NCBI RefSeq assembly: GCF_038396615.1
Contig: NZ_CP121689.1
Span: 1,996,001 to 2,060,000, forward strand
Origin: Thermatribacter velox
GTDB taxonomy: Bacteria; Atribacterota; Atribacteria; Atribacterales; Thermatribacteraceae
Length of the DNA: 64,000 nucleotides
Direction: 5' to 3'
Shown here: positions 43,615 to 52,577 of the stretch, piece by piece
Position numbering within the stretch: position 1 is the stretch's first letter
How the letters are laid out: each line of letters opens with the position of its first letter
The notes under the pieces: model-generated
Database searches by the model: none
Told to the model about the DNA's origin: nothing
Seen by the model: only the letters and a program-made list of their open reading frames with translations
Made by a program: the position numbers and the translations under genes

Positions 43615-45078
43615 TCAAACAACCAGGTTCAGCCTTCCCTCTGACCAGAACTGAACCGGAAAATCCCGCCGAGAAAGCTCCTCATCCAGGCTATACTGCC
43701 GGGGAAAACTTGCAAAATTATCAAACTCTTCCCTGCCATATGAGGAGTTGTTCTGCTGGCTAACAAAACTCTCCAGATTCATGCCCTGGCTTGCAGCCCG
43801 GGCCTCGAGTAGTGCCAGATTTTCTTCAAGAAGTGCTCTGGTTTCAGGATGTTCCACGTGCCAGATACAGCGAATTTTATCATCGTGTTCGGTGAGCAAA
43901 ACCACGATTTTGCCCAATTCTTTGGGCTCAAGCTGAATGGTTACCTGTTTTTCTCCTTTCTCTGTGCTCAGCACTTGGAAAACCCGATCAAACAGCTTCT
44001 CAATATCGGCATCTGATTTCACGTGCACTTCAAGTACCTCTCCAGTAAAAGCTTCTCCAGATTTTGTGCTGTGAGCATCAAAGACGGTAAGGTTTTCTCC
44101 ACTGATAGAGTCTTTCTTCTGGGTATTTACATCCGGTTTCTGATCCATGAATACCCCACTACGGTCCAAAGCTTCACGAGTAGTAGCAGCCTGGTTATTT
44201 TGGACACCAAACAGAGTTTTGCCTTCTGGAACCTGCTCAGAACCGGTGTTAGCCTCAGAAACAACGCTTTCTCCGGGATTTGTCTCGAAATTACCTTCAC
44301 CTTCAATATGTGAAGGCTCGTTTTCCACCGATAAGGGTTGGGCCTCCTCTACAAGGAGAACAGCGTCTACCTCCGAGGGAGCTACACTTCCCGTGATAAC
44401 CGCTTCTTCAACGTCTTCTTGAACAGCTACACTCTCTAACAGAGTATCCTGAACACAGGAACTGTCCAAACAGGCAGCACCGCAACCAGAAACTCCGCAA
44501 TTGCCGGCATTGCTTGAAGCGCTTTCTCCACCAGCGAAACCGGCCACTGCTGCCAGAACCCTTCCCAACAGACGAGCAAGCGCTTCCTTGCTGCCCGATA
44601 TCTGGAATTGAAATTCTCCACTCTCATTCCTTCCGCCACTCAATTCCACCTTGCCCAGCTCACCCATATCAACACTGAAGTTAAGACTTTGCACCTCATC
44701 AAGGAACTCTGAAACAGCATTTTCAAGGTCCAATGCCAGAAGAGGATCCAGTGCTGCAGCACCAAAAGCAGTACCTGGCAAGCTGCTCTGCGTGCCGGCG
44801 CAGGAGCTTTTTGGTAAAGGACAGTTGGTAATTGGGGTTACTGCCTCTACCAGGGCTCCTCCTGTGCTTTCAGTGCTACAACGCTTTGAACTCGAGATCT
44901 GGGTAGAGAAAATACTGCTCTGTTCTGCGGCAACACCTGACCCAGCCACAAGTTCGTTTATCATCGTTTCGAAATCCCCGGTCTCGAGCTTCTTCTCCTC
45001 AGTAACTTGTTCGGGCCATTCCCTTTTTTCGATGGCAACATTTTGCTCCGGCAAAAGAGCAAACAATCCCAGTTCCAT
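43615..45078 (-). CDS. fliK: Hook-length control protein FliK, cysteine-rich
   Basis: 487 aa. C-terminal substrate-switch domain VTIQLEPKELGKIVVLLTEHDDKI, then MNLESFVSQQ. The N-terminal ruler region is low-complexity and includes an unusual group of cysteines: about residue 70 (KRC), about 85-95 (NCPLPKSSC) and about 200-215 (NCGVSGCGAACLDSSC). Secreted during assembly. Sequence similarity is confined to the C-terminus as usual. Confidence 0.88.
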   Translation of the reverse strand: MELGLFALLPEQNVAIEKREWPEQVTEEKKLETGDFETMINELVAGSGVAAEQSSIFSTQISSSKRCSTESTGGALVEAVTPITNCPLPKSSCAGTQSSLPGTAFGAAALDPLLALDLENAVSEFLDEVQSLNFSVDMGELGKVELSGGRNESGEFQFQISGSKEALARLLGRVLAAVAGFAGGESASSNAGNCGVSGCGAACLDSSCVQDTLLESVAVQEDVEEAVITGSVAPSEVDAVLLVEEAQPLSVENEPSHIEGEGNFETNPGESVVSEANTGSEQVPEGKTLFGVQNNQAATTREALDRSGVFMDQKPDVNTQKKDSISGENLTVFDAHSTKSGEAFTGEVLEVHVKSDADIEKLFDRVFQVLSTEKGEKQVTIQLEPKELGKIVVLLTEHDDKIRCIWHVEHPETRALLEENLALLEARAASQGMNLESFVSQQNNSSYGREEFDNFASFPRQYSLDEELSRRDFPVQFWSEGRLNLVV

Positions 45079-45082
45079 CAGT

Positions 45083-45754
45083 TCACCTCCCTTCCATCAT
45101 TTTGCGAATAAGTGTTGCACCCCGCTCTGGGGGAAAAATGCTCAAAATCTCAGCCACGTTCCTTTCTTTCATCACCGAAAATATCCGAATCACCTCCTCA
45201 TCGGAAAGTTTTTCCAAAAGCCGGGCTGCTTCCTCCGGCTCCATAGCTGTGTAAATCTTAGCCAGGCGCCACAGGTTTTCCTGTTCGCTTTCACTCGAAG
45301 GGGTGGAATCCTCTACTCCGGTTTGCAAAGCACTTTCACTTGCTTGCGAAGCAGGAAGTGGCTCTTCCACCTCAGGCAGTACCGACTGCTTTTCTTCACC
45401 CTGACTCACTCTGGGAAGATCTGGACCGGGGTATATCTCTTCTTCCGGTGTTTCTTCAGAAACGAGAGGAGTTTCTTCCACTGCTTCGACCGGATTTCCT
45501 TCTCCAGACTTTACAGACATAACTGGCTTCAAAAAGGGCAAATTAATAATTCCTGCAAAATTGAGAAAGAAAACCAGGGTTACCATGAAAATCAAAAGAG
45601 GAAAAACAGTATCTACAAAACCTGCTTTCTTGCGGTTCTTTTTTGTTTTTTGAGACTGATTCCCCTTCTTCCCCTTAGAGCGAGCCACAGCATTTTTTTT
45701 CTGGGATCCTGCCTTCCGGGCCATCTTTTGCACTTCCTGCTGTGCAACAACCAT
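45083..45754 (-). CDS. MotE-like protein with MgtE-N-type domain
   Basis: 223 aa. Basic N-terminus (Lys/Arg to about residue 45), one membrane segment (VFPLLIFMVTLVFFLNFAG), an acidic/Pro-rich middle and a C-terminal helical domain YTAMEPEEAARLLEKLSDEE, like the N domain of MgtE and MotE proteins, which chaperone motor components in some bacteria. ATG 45754 shares its A with the preceding TGA. Function inferred. Confidence 0.75.
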   Translation of the reverse strand: MVVAQQEVQKMARKAGSQKKNAVARSKGKKGNQSQKTKKNRKKAGFVDTVFPLLIFMVTLVFFLNFAGIINLPFLKPVMSVKSGEGNPVEAVEETPLVSEETPEEEIYPGPDLPRVSQGEEKQSVLPEVEEPLPASQASESALQTGVEDSTPSSESEQENLWRLAKIYTAMEPEEAARLLEKLSDEEVIRIFSVMKERNVAEILSIFPPERGATLIRKMMEGR

Positions 45755-46263
45755 CAGTAATACCCTCCTAAGATTTTCCTAAGAAAGGTCCGGGTCTCTT
45801 CAAAAGGAGGCACCCCCTGATAAGCCTCAACTCTTGACGGTCCTGCGTTGTAAGCAGCAAGAGCCAGCTCCAAGCTACCAAAGCGATCGAGTAAGCTTCG
45901 TAAGTATCGGGTGCCTGCAGCGATATTTTCTCGGACATCAAAGGGATCCTGCACACCCAGCATCTTGCAGGTCTGAGGCATAAGCTGCATAAGCCCCATG
46001 GCTCCTTTGGGTGAAACAGCGTTGGGGTTTCCATCTGACTCCACCTGGACCAGTTTCTTTAATAAATTCACGTCAATCCGGTACTTATCAGCATACTCTC
46101 TGAGTATCGCCTCAAAAGAGCTCCCTTCCTCAAGGTTTTTGGAAGAAACCCTGCCTTCACGATGAGAAGTAAGAGGCGTGCCAGAAGAACTTCTTACCCG
46201 GGAAAGAAGATTCTCTATTTCGTTGACTCTATCCAGAACTCGCGAGAGGGAAGCTGGCTGCAT
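45754..46263 (-). CDS. Lytic transglycosylase, SLT type
   Basis: 169 aa. Catalytic Glu in VQVESDGNPNAVSPKGAMGLMQLMP, then AAYNAGPSRV. No signal peptide is obvious; like FlgJ-type enzymes in Bacillota-like operons it may be exported through the flagellar path to open the peptidoglycan for the rod or hook. Confidence 0.85.
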   Translation of the reverse strand: MQPASLSRVLDRVNEIENLLSRVRSSSGTPLTSHREGRVSSKNLEEGSSFEAILREYADKYRIDVNLLKKLVQVESDGNPNAVSPKGAMGLMQLMPQTCKMLGVQDPFDVRENIAAGTRYLRSLLDRFGSLELALAAYNAGPSRVEAYQGVPPFEETRTFLRKILGGYY

Positions 46264-46264
46264 T

Positions 46265-46711
46265 TCAGGTCTCCCTCCTCAGATACATTTGAATAGCCAC
46301 TTCATCAAGAAGTTTCTGGTTACTCTTTTGAACATTCAGGGAAAACTCCTGGTAATCTTTCTCGCGCAGTTTTTCCATAACCTTGCGCTCTAAGGAAGCG
46401 CAGACCAGCTCTTCTTTGGTCTGTGCAATTTGCCGTTCCAATTCCCGGAGATAACTTTTGAGTTCCTCTATCTTACGCTCCAGGTTATCAAGCATTTTCT
46501 CAAAAAAGGCCTCCTCCACCAGGCGTTCTCCCTGTTCCCGCTCCCGGGTCCTTTGAGCCATATATTCTTTCCTGGCCTCTTCCATGATAATGAGCTCCCT
46601 ACGCTGGCGCTCAGCCAGCTTCTCAAGCTCGGCCAATTTTACTTCAATCAACTCCTCACGAACCTTCTTAACATCAAGGACTTTTTGAAGCTTAAAATTG
46701 TAGCCCATCAA
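46265..46711 (-). CDS. fliJ: Flagellar export chaperone FliJ
   Basis: 148 aa, almost entirely a coiled coil ([20 protein letters not shown]... ), with the FliJ-like start [11 protein letters not shown]. Fits fliI-fliJ order. Two-base distance from the transglycosylase gene. Confidence 0.85.
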   Translation of the reverse strand: MMGYNFKLQKVLDVKKVREELIEVKLAELEKLAERQRRELIIMEEARKEYMAQRTREREQGERLVEEAFFEKMLDNLERKIEELKSYLRELERQIAQTKEELVCASLERKVMEKLREKDYQEFSLNVQKSNQKLLDEVAIQMYLRRET

Positions 46712-48036
46712 GCCACCTCGCTGTCTTTCTCAACTTCAAACAGATTAAAGAGAAGCTGGAGTGTCCTATCATAGGTAAACACTTCTTCAACATCCTGGCG
46801 CAGAAAAGCTTTTACCGCTTCTATCTTTTCCAGAGCATAATCGATGCGGGGATTGCTTCCCCTCTGATAAGCTCCGATATTAATCAGGTCTTCTGCCTCC
46901 CGATAGGTGGCAAGAATTTCTCTCACCTTTTGAGCAGCCTGTTGTTGTTCCTTACTGGTTATATCGGGCATAAGACGGCTTATGCTTTGCAAAACATCAA
47001 TCGCCGGATAATGTCCTTCGAAAGAAAGCTTTCTGGAAAGCACGATGTGTCCATCAAGGATTCCCCGCACTGTATCAGCAACTGGGTCGTTCATATCGTC
47101 TCCTTCAACCAGTACCGTGCACAGAGCGGTAATCGAACCCTGGTGAGAAGTCCCCAAGCGTTCAAAAAACCTGGGAAGCAAAGCAAAGACTGATGGCGTA
47201 TATCCTCGGGTGGTAGGTGGCTCCCCAATGGCCAATCCCAGCTCTCTCTGAGCCATGGCCAGGCGAGTCACCGAGTCCATCAAAAAGAGCACATCCTTAC
47301 CCTGGTCACGAAAATACTCAGCTATGGCACAGGCGGTAAAAGCTGCCTTAATTCTCTGCAGAGGAGGCCTATCCGAGGTGGCTACCACTACACAACTTTT
47401 GCTGAGGCCTTCTTTGAGGTCCTTTTCGATAAATTCGCGCACTTCTCGTCCTCGCTCGCCGATAAGGGCAATAACATTCACGTCGCTTTGAGCATTGCGG
47501 GCTATCATTCCAAGAAGCGTACTCTTCCCCACCCCGCTCCCAGCAAAAATACCCACTCTCTGCCCCTTGCCACAGGTGAGAAGTGCATCTATTGCCTTCA
47601 CCCCCATAGGCAGGACTTCACTGATACGCTTCCGCTGCAGGGGGTTGGGGGGTTCATTGTCAAGGGGGTATTCATCCCGGCCTTCGATGTAACCCCCACC
47701 ATCAAGGGGCTTTCCTAATCCATCGATTACCCGTCCCAAAAGCTCTTCGCCAACCCTCACCCGCAATTCTTTACCCAGCGCCACCACGTCACTGCCCGGC
47801 TCAATTCCGTTTCGCTCGCCAAGAGGCATGAGCAGCGTCTGTGCATCCCTGAAGCCAACCACCTCAGCAAGTATTTCACTCTGGGTGTCCAGAGAACGGA
47901 TCTGGCACAGTTCCCCGACCTTGCAGGCTGGCCCTTTAGATTCTATGACGATGCCCACCGCTCGTTGTACTTTTCCATTAAGACGCAACGTATCAATGCT
48001 CTCCAGCTTTGTCTTCAGACGTTTGATCTCAAGCAT
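46708..48036 (-). CDS. fliI: Flagellar export ATPase FliI
   Basis: 442 aa. Walker [17 protein letters not shown] near residue 166, Walker [27 protein letters not shown]. Homologous to F1 beta. Overlaps fliH by 8 and fliJ by 4 bases. Confidence 0.95.
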   Translation of the reverse strand: MLEIKRLKTKLESIDTLRLNGKVQRAVGIVIESKGPACKVGELCQIRSLDTQSEILAEVVGFRDAQTLLMPLGERNGIEPGSDVVALGKELRVRVGEELLGRVIDGLGKPLDGGGYIEGRDEYPLDNEPPNPLQRKRISEVLPMGVKAIDALLTCGKGQRVGIFAGSGVGKSTLLGMIARNAQSDVNVIALIGERGREVREFIEKDLKEGLSKSCVVVATSDRPPLQRIKAAFTACAIAEYFRDQGKDVLFLMDSVTRLAMAQRELGLAIGEPPTTRGYTPSVFALLPRFFERLGTSHQGSITALCTVLVEGDDMNDPVADTVRGILDGHIVLSRKLSFEGHYPAIDVLQSISRLMPDITSKEQQQAAQKVREILATYREAEDLINIGAYQRGSNPRIDYALEKIEAVKAFLRQDVEEVFTYDRTLQLLFNLFEVEKDSEVA

Positions 48037-48787
48037 TTTTACCCTGTATCTCCTCCAGCAATTCTTTTTTAATCCAGTGAAGCTGGGTATCTACCCGACC
48101 GTCTATACTCCCAAAATCTGTTTCCACCAGAAAATCACCCCGCGCGCAACGTGCATCCTCTCTGATTTCAAGATATTCCAGACCGTCCAGCCTACTGCAC
48201 AGCTCTTCTTTGATATCTTTCAGCAAAGCAACATCCAAAGGATGCACTCTTAAAACCACCCTTTCGCGACGATTGAGCTTTTGAAGGGCTTCCTCAATCA
48301 GGTTGGCAAAGAAAGGCTCTCGCTTGGCTTCCCTGCGAATAATACGCTCTGCAATGGCCAAGCTGAGCTCCAGAATAAGCTCTTTAAGATCGAAAAGGCT
48401 TTCTTTACGCACCCGTTTTATTTCCTGAAGCACGCCTTCCCAAAGTGCAATTTTTTTCTGCAATGCTTCGTACGCCTCTTTTTTTGCTTCTTCCCTACCC
48501 TTTACAAAGCCTTCCTCAAAGCCTTGCTTTTTCAGTACCTGTGCTTCTTTCCGAGCTTCTTCCAGGATGCGCACCTTTTCTTTATGAGCCCCCTGCAAAA
48601 TGCTCTCCCGCTCTTTTTCTATCGCAGCACGCAATGCTTCCAGGTTTTCTTCTGTAACCCCTGCTTTCCCTCCAGGGAATTCGGTATTAGAAATGCCGTC
48701 GCGTCCGATCCCTTCCTTTCTTTCGGGGTCAACCACGACTTTTTGATCCTCAACCACGATTGCTTTACAAAGGTTAAATCTAAACAA
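48029..48787 (-). CDS. fliH: Flagellar export regulator FliH
   Basis: About 252 aa from TTG 48787 (GGGAGGAAGAG upstream). A coiled coil of E/K/A-rich heptads (about 65-140) and C-terminal domain [27 protein letters not shown], like the FliH/V-type E subunit. Longer in-frame reading overlaps fliG and is unlikely. Confidence 0.87.
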   Translation of the reverse strand: MFRFNLCKAIVVEDQKVVVDPERKEGIGRDGISNTEFPGGKAGVTEENLEALRAAIEKERESILQGAHKEKVRILEEARKEAQVLKKQGFEEGFVKGREEAKKEAYEALQKKIALWEGVLQEIKRVRKESLFDLKELILELSLAIAERIIRREAKREPFFANLIEEALQKLNRRERVVLRVHPLDVALLKDIKEELCSRLDGLEYLEIREDARCARGDFLVETDFGSIDGRVDTQLHWIKKELLEEIQGKNA

Positions 48788-49796
48788 TGATCTCTTCCTC
48801 CCCGCCACGGGCAATAACGATCTCTCCAGCCTCTTCAAGTCTGCGCACGATGTTGACAATCTTCTGCTGTGCCTCGTTCACCAAGCGAGCACGCACAGGC
48901 CCCATGTATTCCATGTCTTCTTTGAGCATCTGGGCTGCCCGTTGAGACATGTTCTTGAAGATTTTTTCTCTCACCTCTTCTGAGGCTCCCTTCAGAGCCA
49001 AAGCCAGGTCTTTGTTGTCCACCTGACGCAGTACAAGCTGGATTGCCCGGTCATCAAGCAGAGCAATGTCTTCAAAGACGAACATTTCAGACCTAATCTG
49101 CTCAGCAAGGTCGGGGTCTTTTTCCTCAATAGCCTCCAGAATGCTTTTCTCGGTACCTCGGTCGCTCTTGTTGAGGATTTCTATCAATTTTTGTTTTCCA
49201 GCTACCCGGGTTAAATCCTGACCCAGGAAGGTGGAAATCTTTCTCTCCAGAATGGACTCTATCTCCCGAACCACCTCCGGAGAAGCACGGTCCATGAGGG
49301 CAAGGCGCATGGCCACCTCTCCCCGCACACCTTCTGGAAGATTCCCCAGAATTGCGGCTGACTGCTCCGGCTTAAGATAAGAGAGTACCAGTGCAATGGT
49401 CTGGGGATGTTCATTTTGGATGAAGTTGAGAATTTGTAGAGGATCTGCTCTGCGCAAAGACTCAAAGGGCGTTACTTCTAAGCTCGCAGAAAGTTTGTTG
49501 ATTATTTCCTGCGCTTTATGGGGACCAAGGGCCTTTTCAAGCAACTGCTTTGCGTATTCTACTCCCCCCTGAGCGATATAAAGTTGAGCTACCGCCATGT
49601 GGTAAAATTCATTAATCACCTCTTCTCGAATCTCGGGAGGTACCTTTTCCAGAGCCGCGATTTCCAGGGTGATATCTTCGATTTCGTTTTCAGACAGCTT
49701 TTTCAATATGGGAGCTGAAAGCTCTGGACCCAGGCTCACCAGAAGAATCGCCGCTTTTTGTCTTCCAGTTAAACCCTTACGAGGAACGATAGCCAT
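48780..49796 (-). CDS. fliG: Flagellar switch protein FliG
   Basis: 338 aa. GRQKAAILLVSLGPELSAPILKKL at the start, middle EHPQTIALVLSYLKPEQSAAILG, and C-terminal torque domain REKIFKNMSQRAAQMLKEDMEYMGPVR with charged residues facing MotA. ATG 49796 chosen; TTG 49799 is adjacent. Confidence 0.95.
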   Translation of the reverse strand: MAIVPRKGLTGRQKAAILLVSLGPELSAPILKKLSENEIEDITLEIAALEKVPPEIREEVINEFYHMAVAQLYIAQGGVEYAKQLLEKALGPHKAQEIINKLSASLEVTPFESLRRADPLQILNFIQNEHPQTIALVLSYLKPEQSAAILGNLPEGVRGEVAMRLALMDRASPEVVREIESILERKISTFLGQDLTRVAGKQKLIEILNKSDRGTEKSILEAIEEKDPDLAEQIRSEMFVFEDIALLDDRAIQLVLRQVDNKDLALALKGASEEVREKIFKNMSQRAAQMLKEDMEYMGPVRARLVNEAQQKIVNIVRRLEEAGEIVIARGGEEEIIV

Positions 49797-49803
49797 CAAC
49801 CAC

Positions 49804-51390
49804 TCACTCCTCGCTCAACCAGTTACGGATTAGTTTCACTGCGTCATCAGGCTTTTCTTCTACCAGCTTTTTAATTTCCTCTTCCATACGTTTTTGAATC
49901 TCCATACGCATTTTTTCTTCAGGACTCAGCTCAGGAGTACTACGCAGAGGCGTTACTTCCGTAGCCTCTTCATACTCAAGGGGTTCTTCACCATAAACCT
50001 CTGCAACCACTTCCTGGGGTGCGGTTACCGCCACCAACACCTTCCGACCGATGAAATAAAGAACCAGTATCAATAAAGCCGGAACCCCATAGCGCCCCAC
50101 AAGGTCTATGAGTTCCATAAACTTTTGTGCTTTGAGCGCCCTTTCTTCTTCCTGCCAGAAATCCTGATTGAAGGGCAAAGTTTCCACTACTACGCTATCT
50201 CCCCGCTCCGGGTCAATGCCGGCTGCAACCTCAACCACTCTGCGGATTTTTCCTACATCTTCAGGAGTCAGAGTGCTATCAACCAGGACAGCAACCGAAA
50301 GCCGCTTGATATCTCCAGGTAAAGCAGCATATTTTTCTAAAACCCGGTTTATCTCGTAATTGGTGGTCACGTTTCTTCGGGTATAGCTGCCGCTCTGTTT
50401 CTCTTCTTCTGAACCGTAAACGGGAATATTGGAAGCCACACCTGCTGCCCCTCCTGCGGTATCCGGAGTTCCCTGGTACTTTTCCTCTTCTTCCTGAGTG
50501 CTGCGAATAACCCCTTCATTGCCAGCCACTGGTTGGTAAATCTCTTTTTCTCCTTCTTTTTGTTCAAAGTTTAGTTCCACGCTGGCCCGCACCACAGCCT
50601 TGCGGCGGCCCAGTACTCCCTCTAACATGCTCTGCACCCGCTGAGTTATCACGCTCTCAAGTTCTTTTTTCATCTCGAGTTGGGTGGCAGTAAGATTGGT
50701 GATACTTCCCCAGCTCTCTTCTCCGCCACCACTGGCCAGAATATCCCCCCGGTCATCAAGTATGGTTACCCGGCTGGCATCGAGACCCTCCACGCTGTTT
50801 GCGACCAGACGTGCAATGGCTTCGACCTGGTCTTCCCTCAAGCGAGTCCCGGGACGAAGCTTTAAAACCACTGAAGCGGTGGGAAGCTTTTCCTCTTCTG
50901 CAAAAAGACTCTCTTCGGGCATGGTAATGTGTACCCGGGCACCATCCACTTCTTCAAGCTGGGCAATAGTGCGCTCCAGCTCTCCCTGTAAGGCCCTCTG
51001 ATAGTTAACTTTCTGCAAAAAGCTGGTTAATCCAAAGGTGTTTTTATCGAAAAGCTCAAACCCAACCCCGGCTTGAGGAAAGCCTTCCTGAGCAAGCTTC
51101 ATGCGGGCTAAATAAACTTTATCTTGGGGAACTTCTATCCTGGTACCACCATCTGAAAGCCGGTAAGGAATGCCCAGCTCCTCAAGCTTATCCACCAGCG
51201 CCCCTGACTCCTCAGGAGAAAAACTGCGATAAAGCAAGGCATAATCGGGCTTTGAGGAGTACATGAATAAAGTTATCAAACCTCCAACCAGAAGCACCAG
51301 AAGCAAAAGGGCAATCACCCTCTGCCCCTGGTTCATGCTTTCCCAAACTTTTTTAAAGTTACTACTCAAATCGGCGAGAGGACTCCTCAT
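49804..51390 (-). CDS. fliF: Flagellar MS-ring protein FliF
   Basis: 528 aa. Membrane segments at about 25-45 and 440-460, ring-building motif LARMKLAQEGFPQAGVGFELFDK and C-terminal FliG-binding tail VKLIRNWLSEE. Forms the base of the motor. Confidence 0.95.
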   Translation of the reverse strand: MRSPLADLSSNFKKVWESMNQGQRVIALLLLVLLVGGLITLFMYSSKPDYALLYRSFSPEESGALVDKLEELGIPYRLSDGGTRIEVPQDKVYLARMKLAQEGFPQAGVGFELFDKNTFGLTSFLQKVNYQRALQGELERTIAQLEEVDGARVHITMPEESLFAEEEKLPTASVVLKLRPGTRLREDQVEAIARLVANSVEGLDASRVTILDDRGDILASGGGEESWGSITNLTATQLEMKKELESVITQRVQSMLEGVLGRRKAVVRASVELNFEQKEGEKEIYQPVAGNEGVIRSTQEEEEKYQGTPDTAGGAAGVASNIPVYGSEEEKQSGSYTRRNVTTNYEINRVLEKYAALPGDIKRLSVAVLVDSTLTPEDVGKIRRVVEVAAGIDPERGDSVVVETLPFNQDFWQEEERALKAQKFMELIDLVGRYGVPALLILVLYFIGRKVLVAVTAPQEVVAEVYGEEPLEYEEATEVTPLRSTPELSPEEKMRMEIQKRMEEEIKKLVEEKPDDAVKLIRNWLSEE

Positions 51391-51393
51391 GGG

Positions 51394-51696
51394 TTACACC
51401 TGCATTCTCATTATTTCCTGATAGGCTTCGACCACTTTGTTGCGCACCTGAACGGTAAGTTCAAGTGCCAGGTTGGCTTTCTCAAGCGCAATCATTGCCT
51501 GGTGGAGATTTTCCTCCTTGCCCAGAACCACATCCTGAATAGCCTGGTCAGCTTCTTTCTGGAGAGCGTTTACTCCTTCCAGAAAGCCTCCCACCAGCTC
51601 TGAGAAGGACTTCTCGCTTTTATCGCTTTTCTTGAGCGAAGCAACCTCACGACTTTCTATACCCTGCAAAGCACCAGAAACCTTGCCTACGACCAT
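51394..51696 (-). CDS. fliE: Flagellar rod adaptor FliE
   Basis: 100 aa from ATG 51696 (GTG 51705 in frame). C-terminal half ADQAIQDVVLGKEENLHQAMIALEKANLALELTVQVRNKVVEAYQEIMRMQV is the FliE signature (I give only its position, about 50-100). Links MS ring and rod. Confidence 0.9.
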   Translation of the reverse strand: MVVGKVSGALQGIESREVASLKKSDKSEKSFSELVGGFLEGVNALQKEADQAIQDVVLGKEENLHQAMIALEKANLALELTVQVRNKVVEAYQEIMRMQV

Positions 51697-51711
51697 CACA
51701 AGCACCCCCCA

Positions 51712-52104
51712 CTAACCGCCAATGTTAAGAGCACTTTTTGCCATTTCTTTGCTCACGTTGATGGCGGTTACATTGGCTTCATAGGCCCGTAAAGCTGCCA
51801 TAAGGTCCACTATCTCGTTGACAACCACCACGTTGGGGTATTCCACAAGACCATTTTCATCGGCGTCAGGATGGTCGGGCTGAAAGACCTTCCTGGTGGG
51901 TGTGCTGCGGTCCTCGATTACTCTACTTACCCGTACGCCTCCTTCTCCATCGGGTTCAAAAATTACTTCTCTGCGCAAATACGGACCACCATTCCCCGAG
52001 CGGGTAACTTCCGCGTTGGCCAAATTGGAAGCAATGACATCCATGCGAAATCTCTCTGCTGTCAAAGCCGAAGCATTTATCCGGAAAGTATTGAAAATCT
52101 GCAT
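51712..52104 (-). CDS. flgC: Flagellar proximal rod protein FlgC
   Basis: 130 aa: RMDVIASNLANAEVTRSGNGGPYLRREV and VDLMAALRAYEANVTAINVSKEM. Abuts flgB. Confidence 0.95.
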   Translation of the reverse strand: MQIFNTFRINASALTAERFRMDVIASNLANAEVTRSGNGGPYLRREVIFEPDGEGGVRVSRVIEDRSTPTRKVFQPDHPDADENGLVEYPNVVVVNEIVDLMAALRAYEANVTAINVSKEMAKSALNIGG

Positions 52105-52512
52105 TTACCGCACCTCCTTCAAAACCGTACGCAAAAGATTAAACTTACCAGCGGTCAGCTTGCTGAGTGTTTGATAATAGAGGCCGTTTTCAAGCAGGGC
52201 AACCATCTCTCTTTCCACATCTATTGAGGAACCATCATCACGTATGGTTATGTTTTCTTCCTTGACGGGGAATACTTCTTTGCTCTTGGCTACATAACCT
52301 GGAAGATGCCTGGAAGAGGTTCTGGCAAGGTTCAGCTCTCCACCTTGTTCCTCTAATCCTTTAAGCAGGCTTTCAAAGTCCAGATCCCGACGTTTATATC
52401 CTGGTGTCTCCACATTGGCTATATTGGAGGCGAGCAGTTCCTGCCTCTGAGCCGCAAAGTCTAACCCCCGCTCCAAAAGAGCAAAAACTCGATCCAGACC
52501 AAAACCGCTCAT
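52105..52512 (-). CDS. flgB: Flagellar proximal rod protein FlgB
   Basis: 135 aa: ALLERGLDFAAQRQELLASN, IANVETPGYKRRDLDFESLL. First gene of the long rod-export operon. AGGTGGAGGTGG precedes ATG 52512; the shared promoter motif is at 52548-52562. Confidence 0.95.
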   Translation of the reverse strand: MSGFGLDRVFALLERGLDFAAQRQELLASNIANVETPGYKRRDLDFESLLKGLEEQGGELNLARTSSRHLPGYVAKSKEVFPVKEENITIRDDGSSIDVEREMVALLENGLYYQTLSKLTAGKFNLLRTVLKEVR

Positions 52513-52547
52513 CGTTCCACCTCCACCTTCTCTTCACCAGGTAGAGG

Positions 52548-52562
52548 ATAAAATTTGTTGCC
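52548..52562 (-). promoter_or_regulatory. Shared flagellar promoter motif, site 1 (flgB)
   Basis: Minus strand GGCAACAAATTTTAT preceded by T, with GG-N10-TA. A start point about 12 bases after the TA would leave a ~25-base leader containing the purine-rich ribosome site of flgB. GG at the -24 position matches sigma-54 promoters, but TA replaces GC at -12. Confidence 0.55.
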
Positions 52563-52577
52563 AGAAAAGGGGAAATT

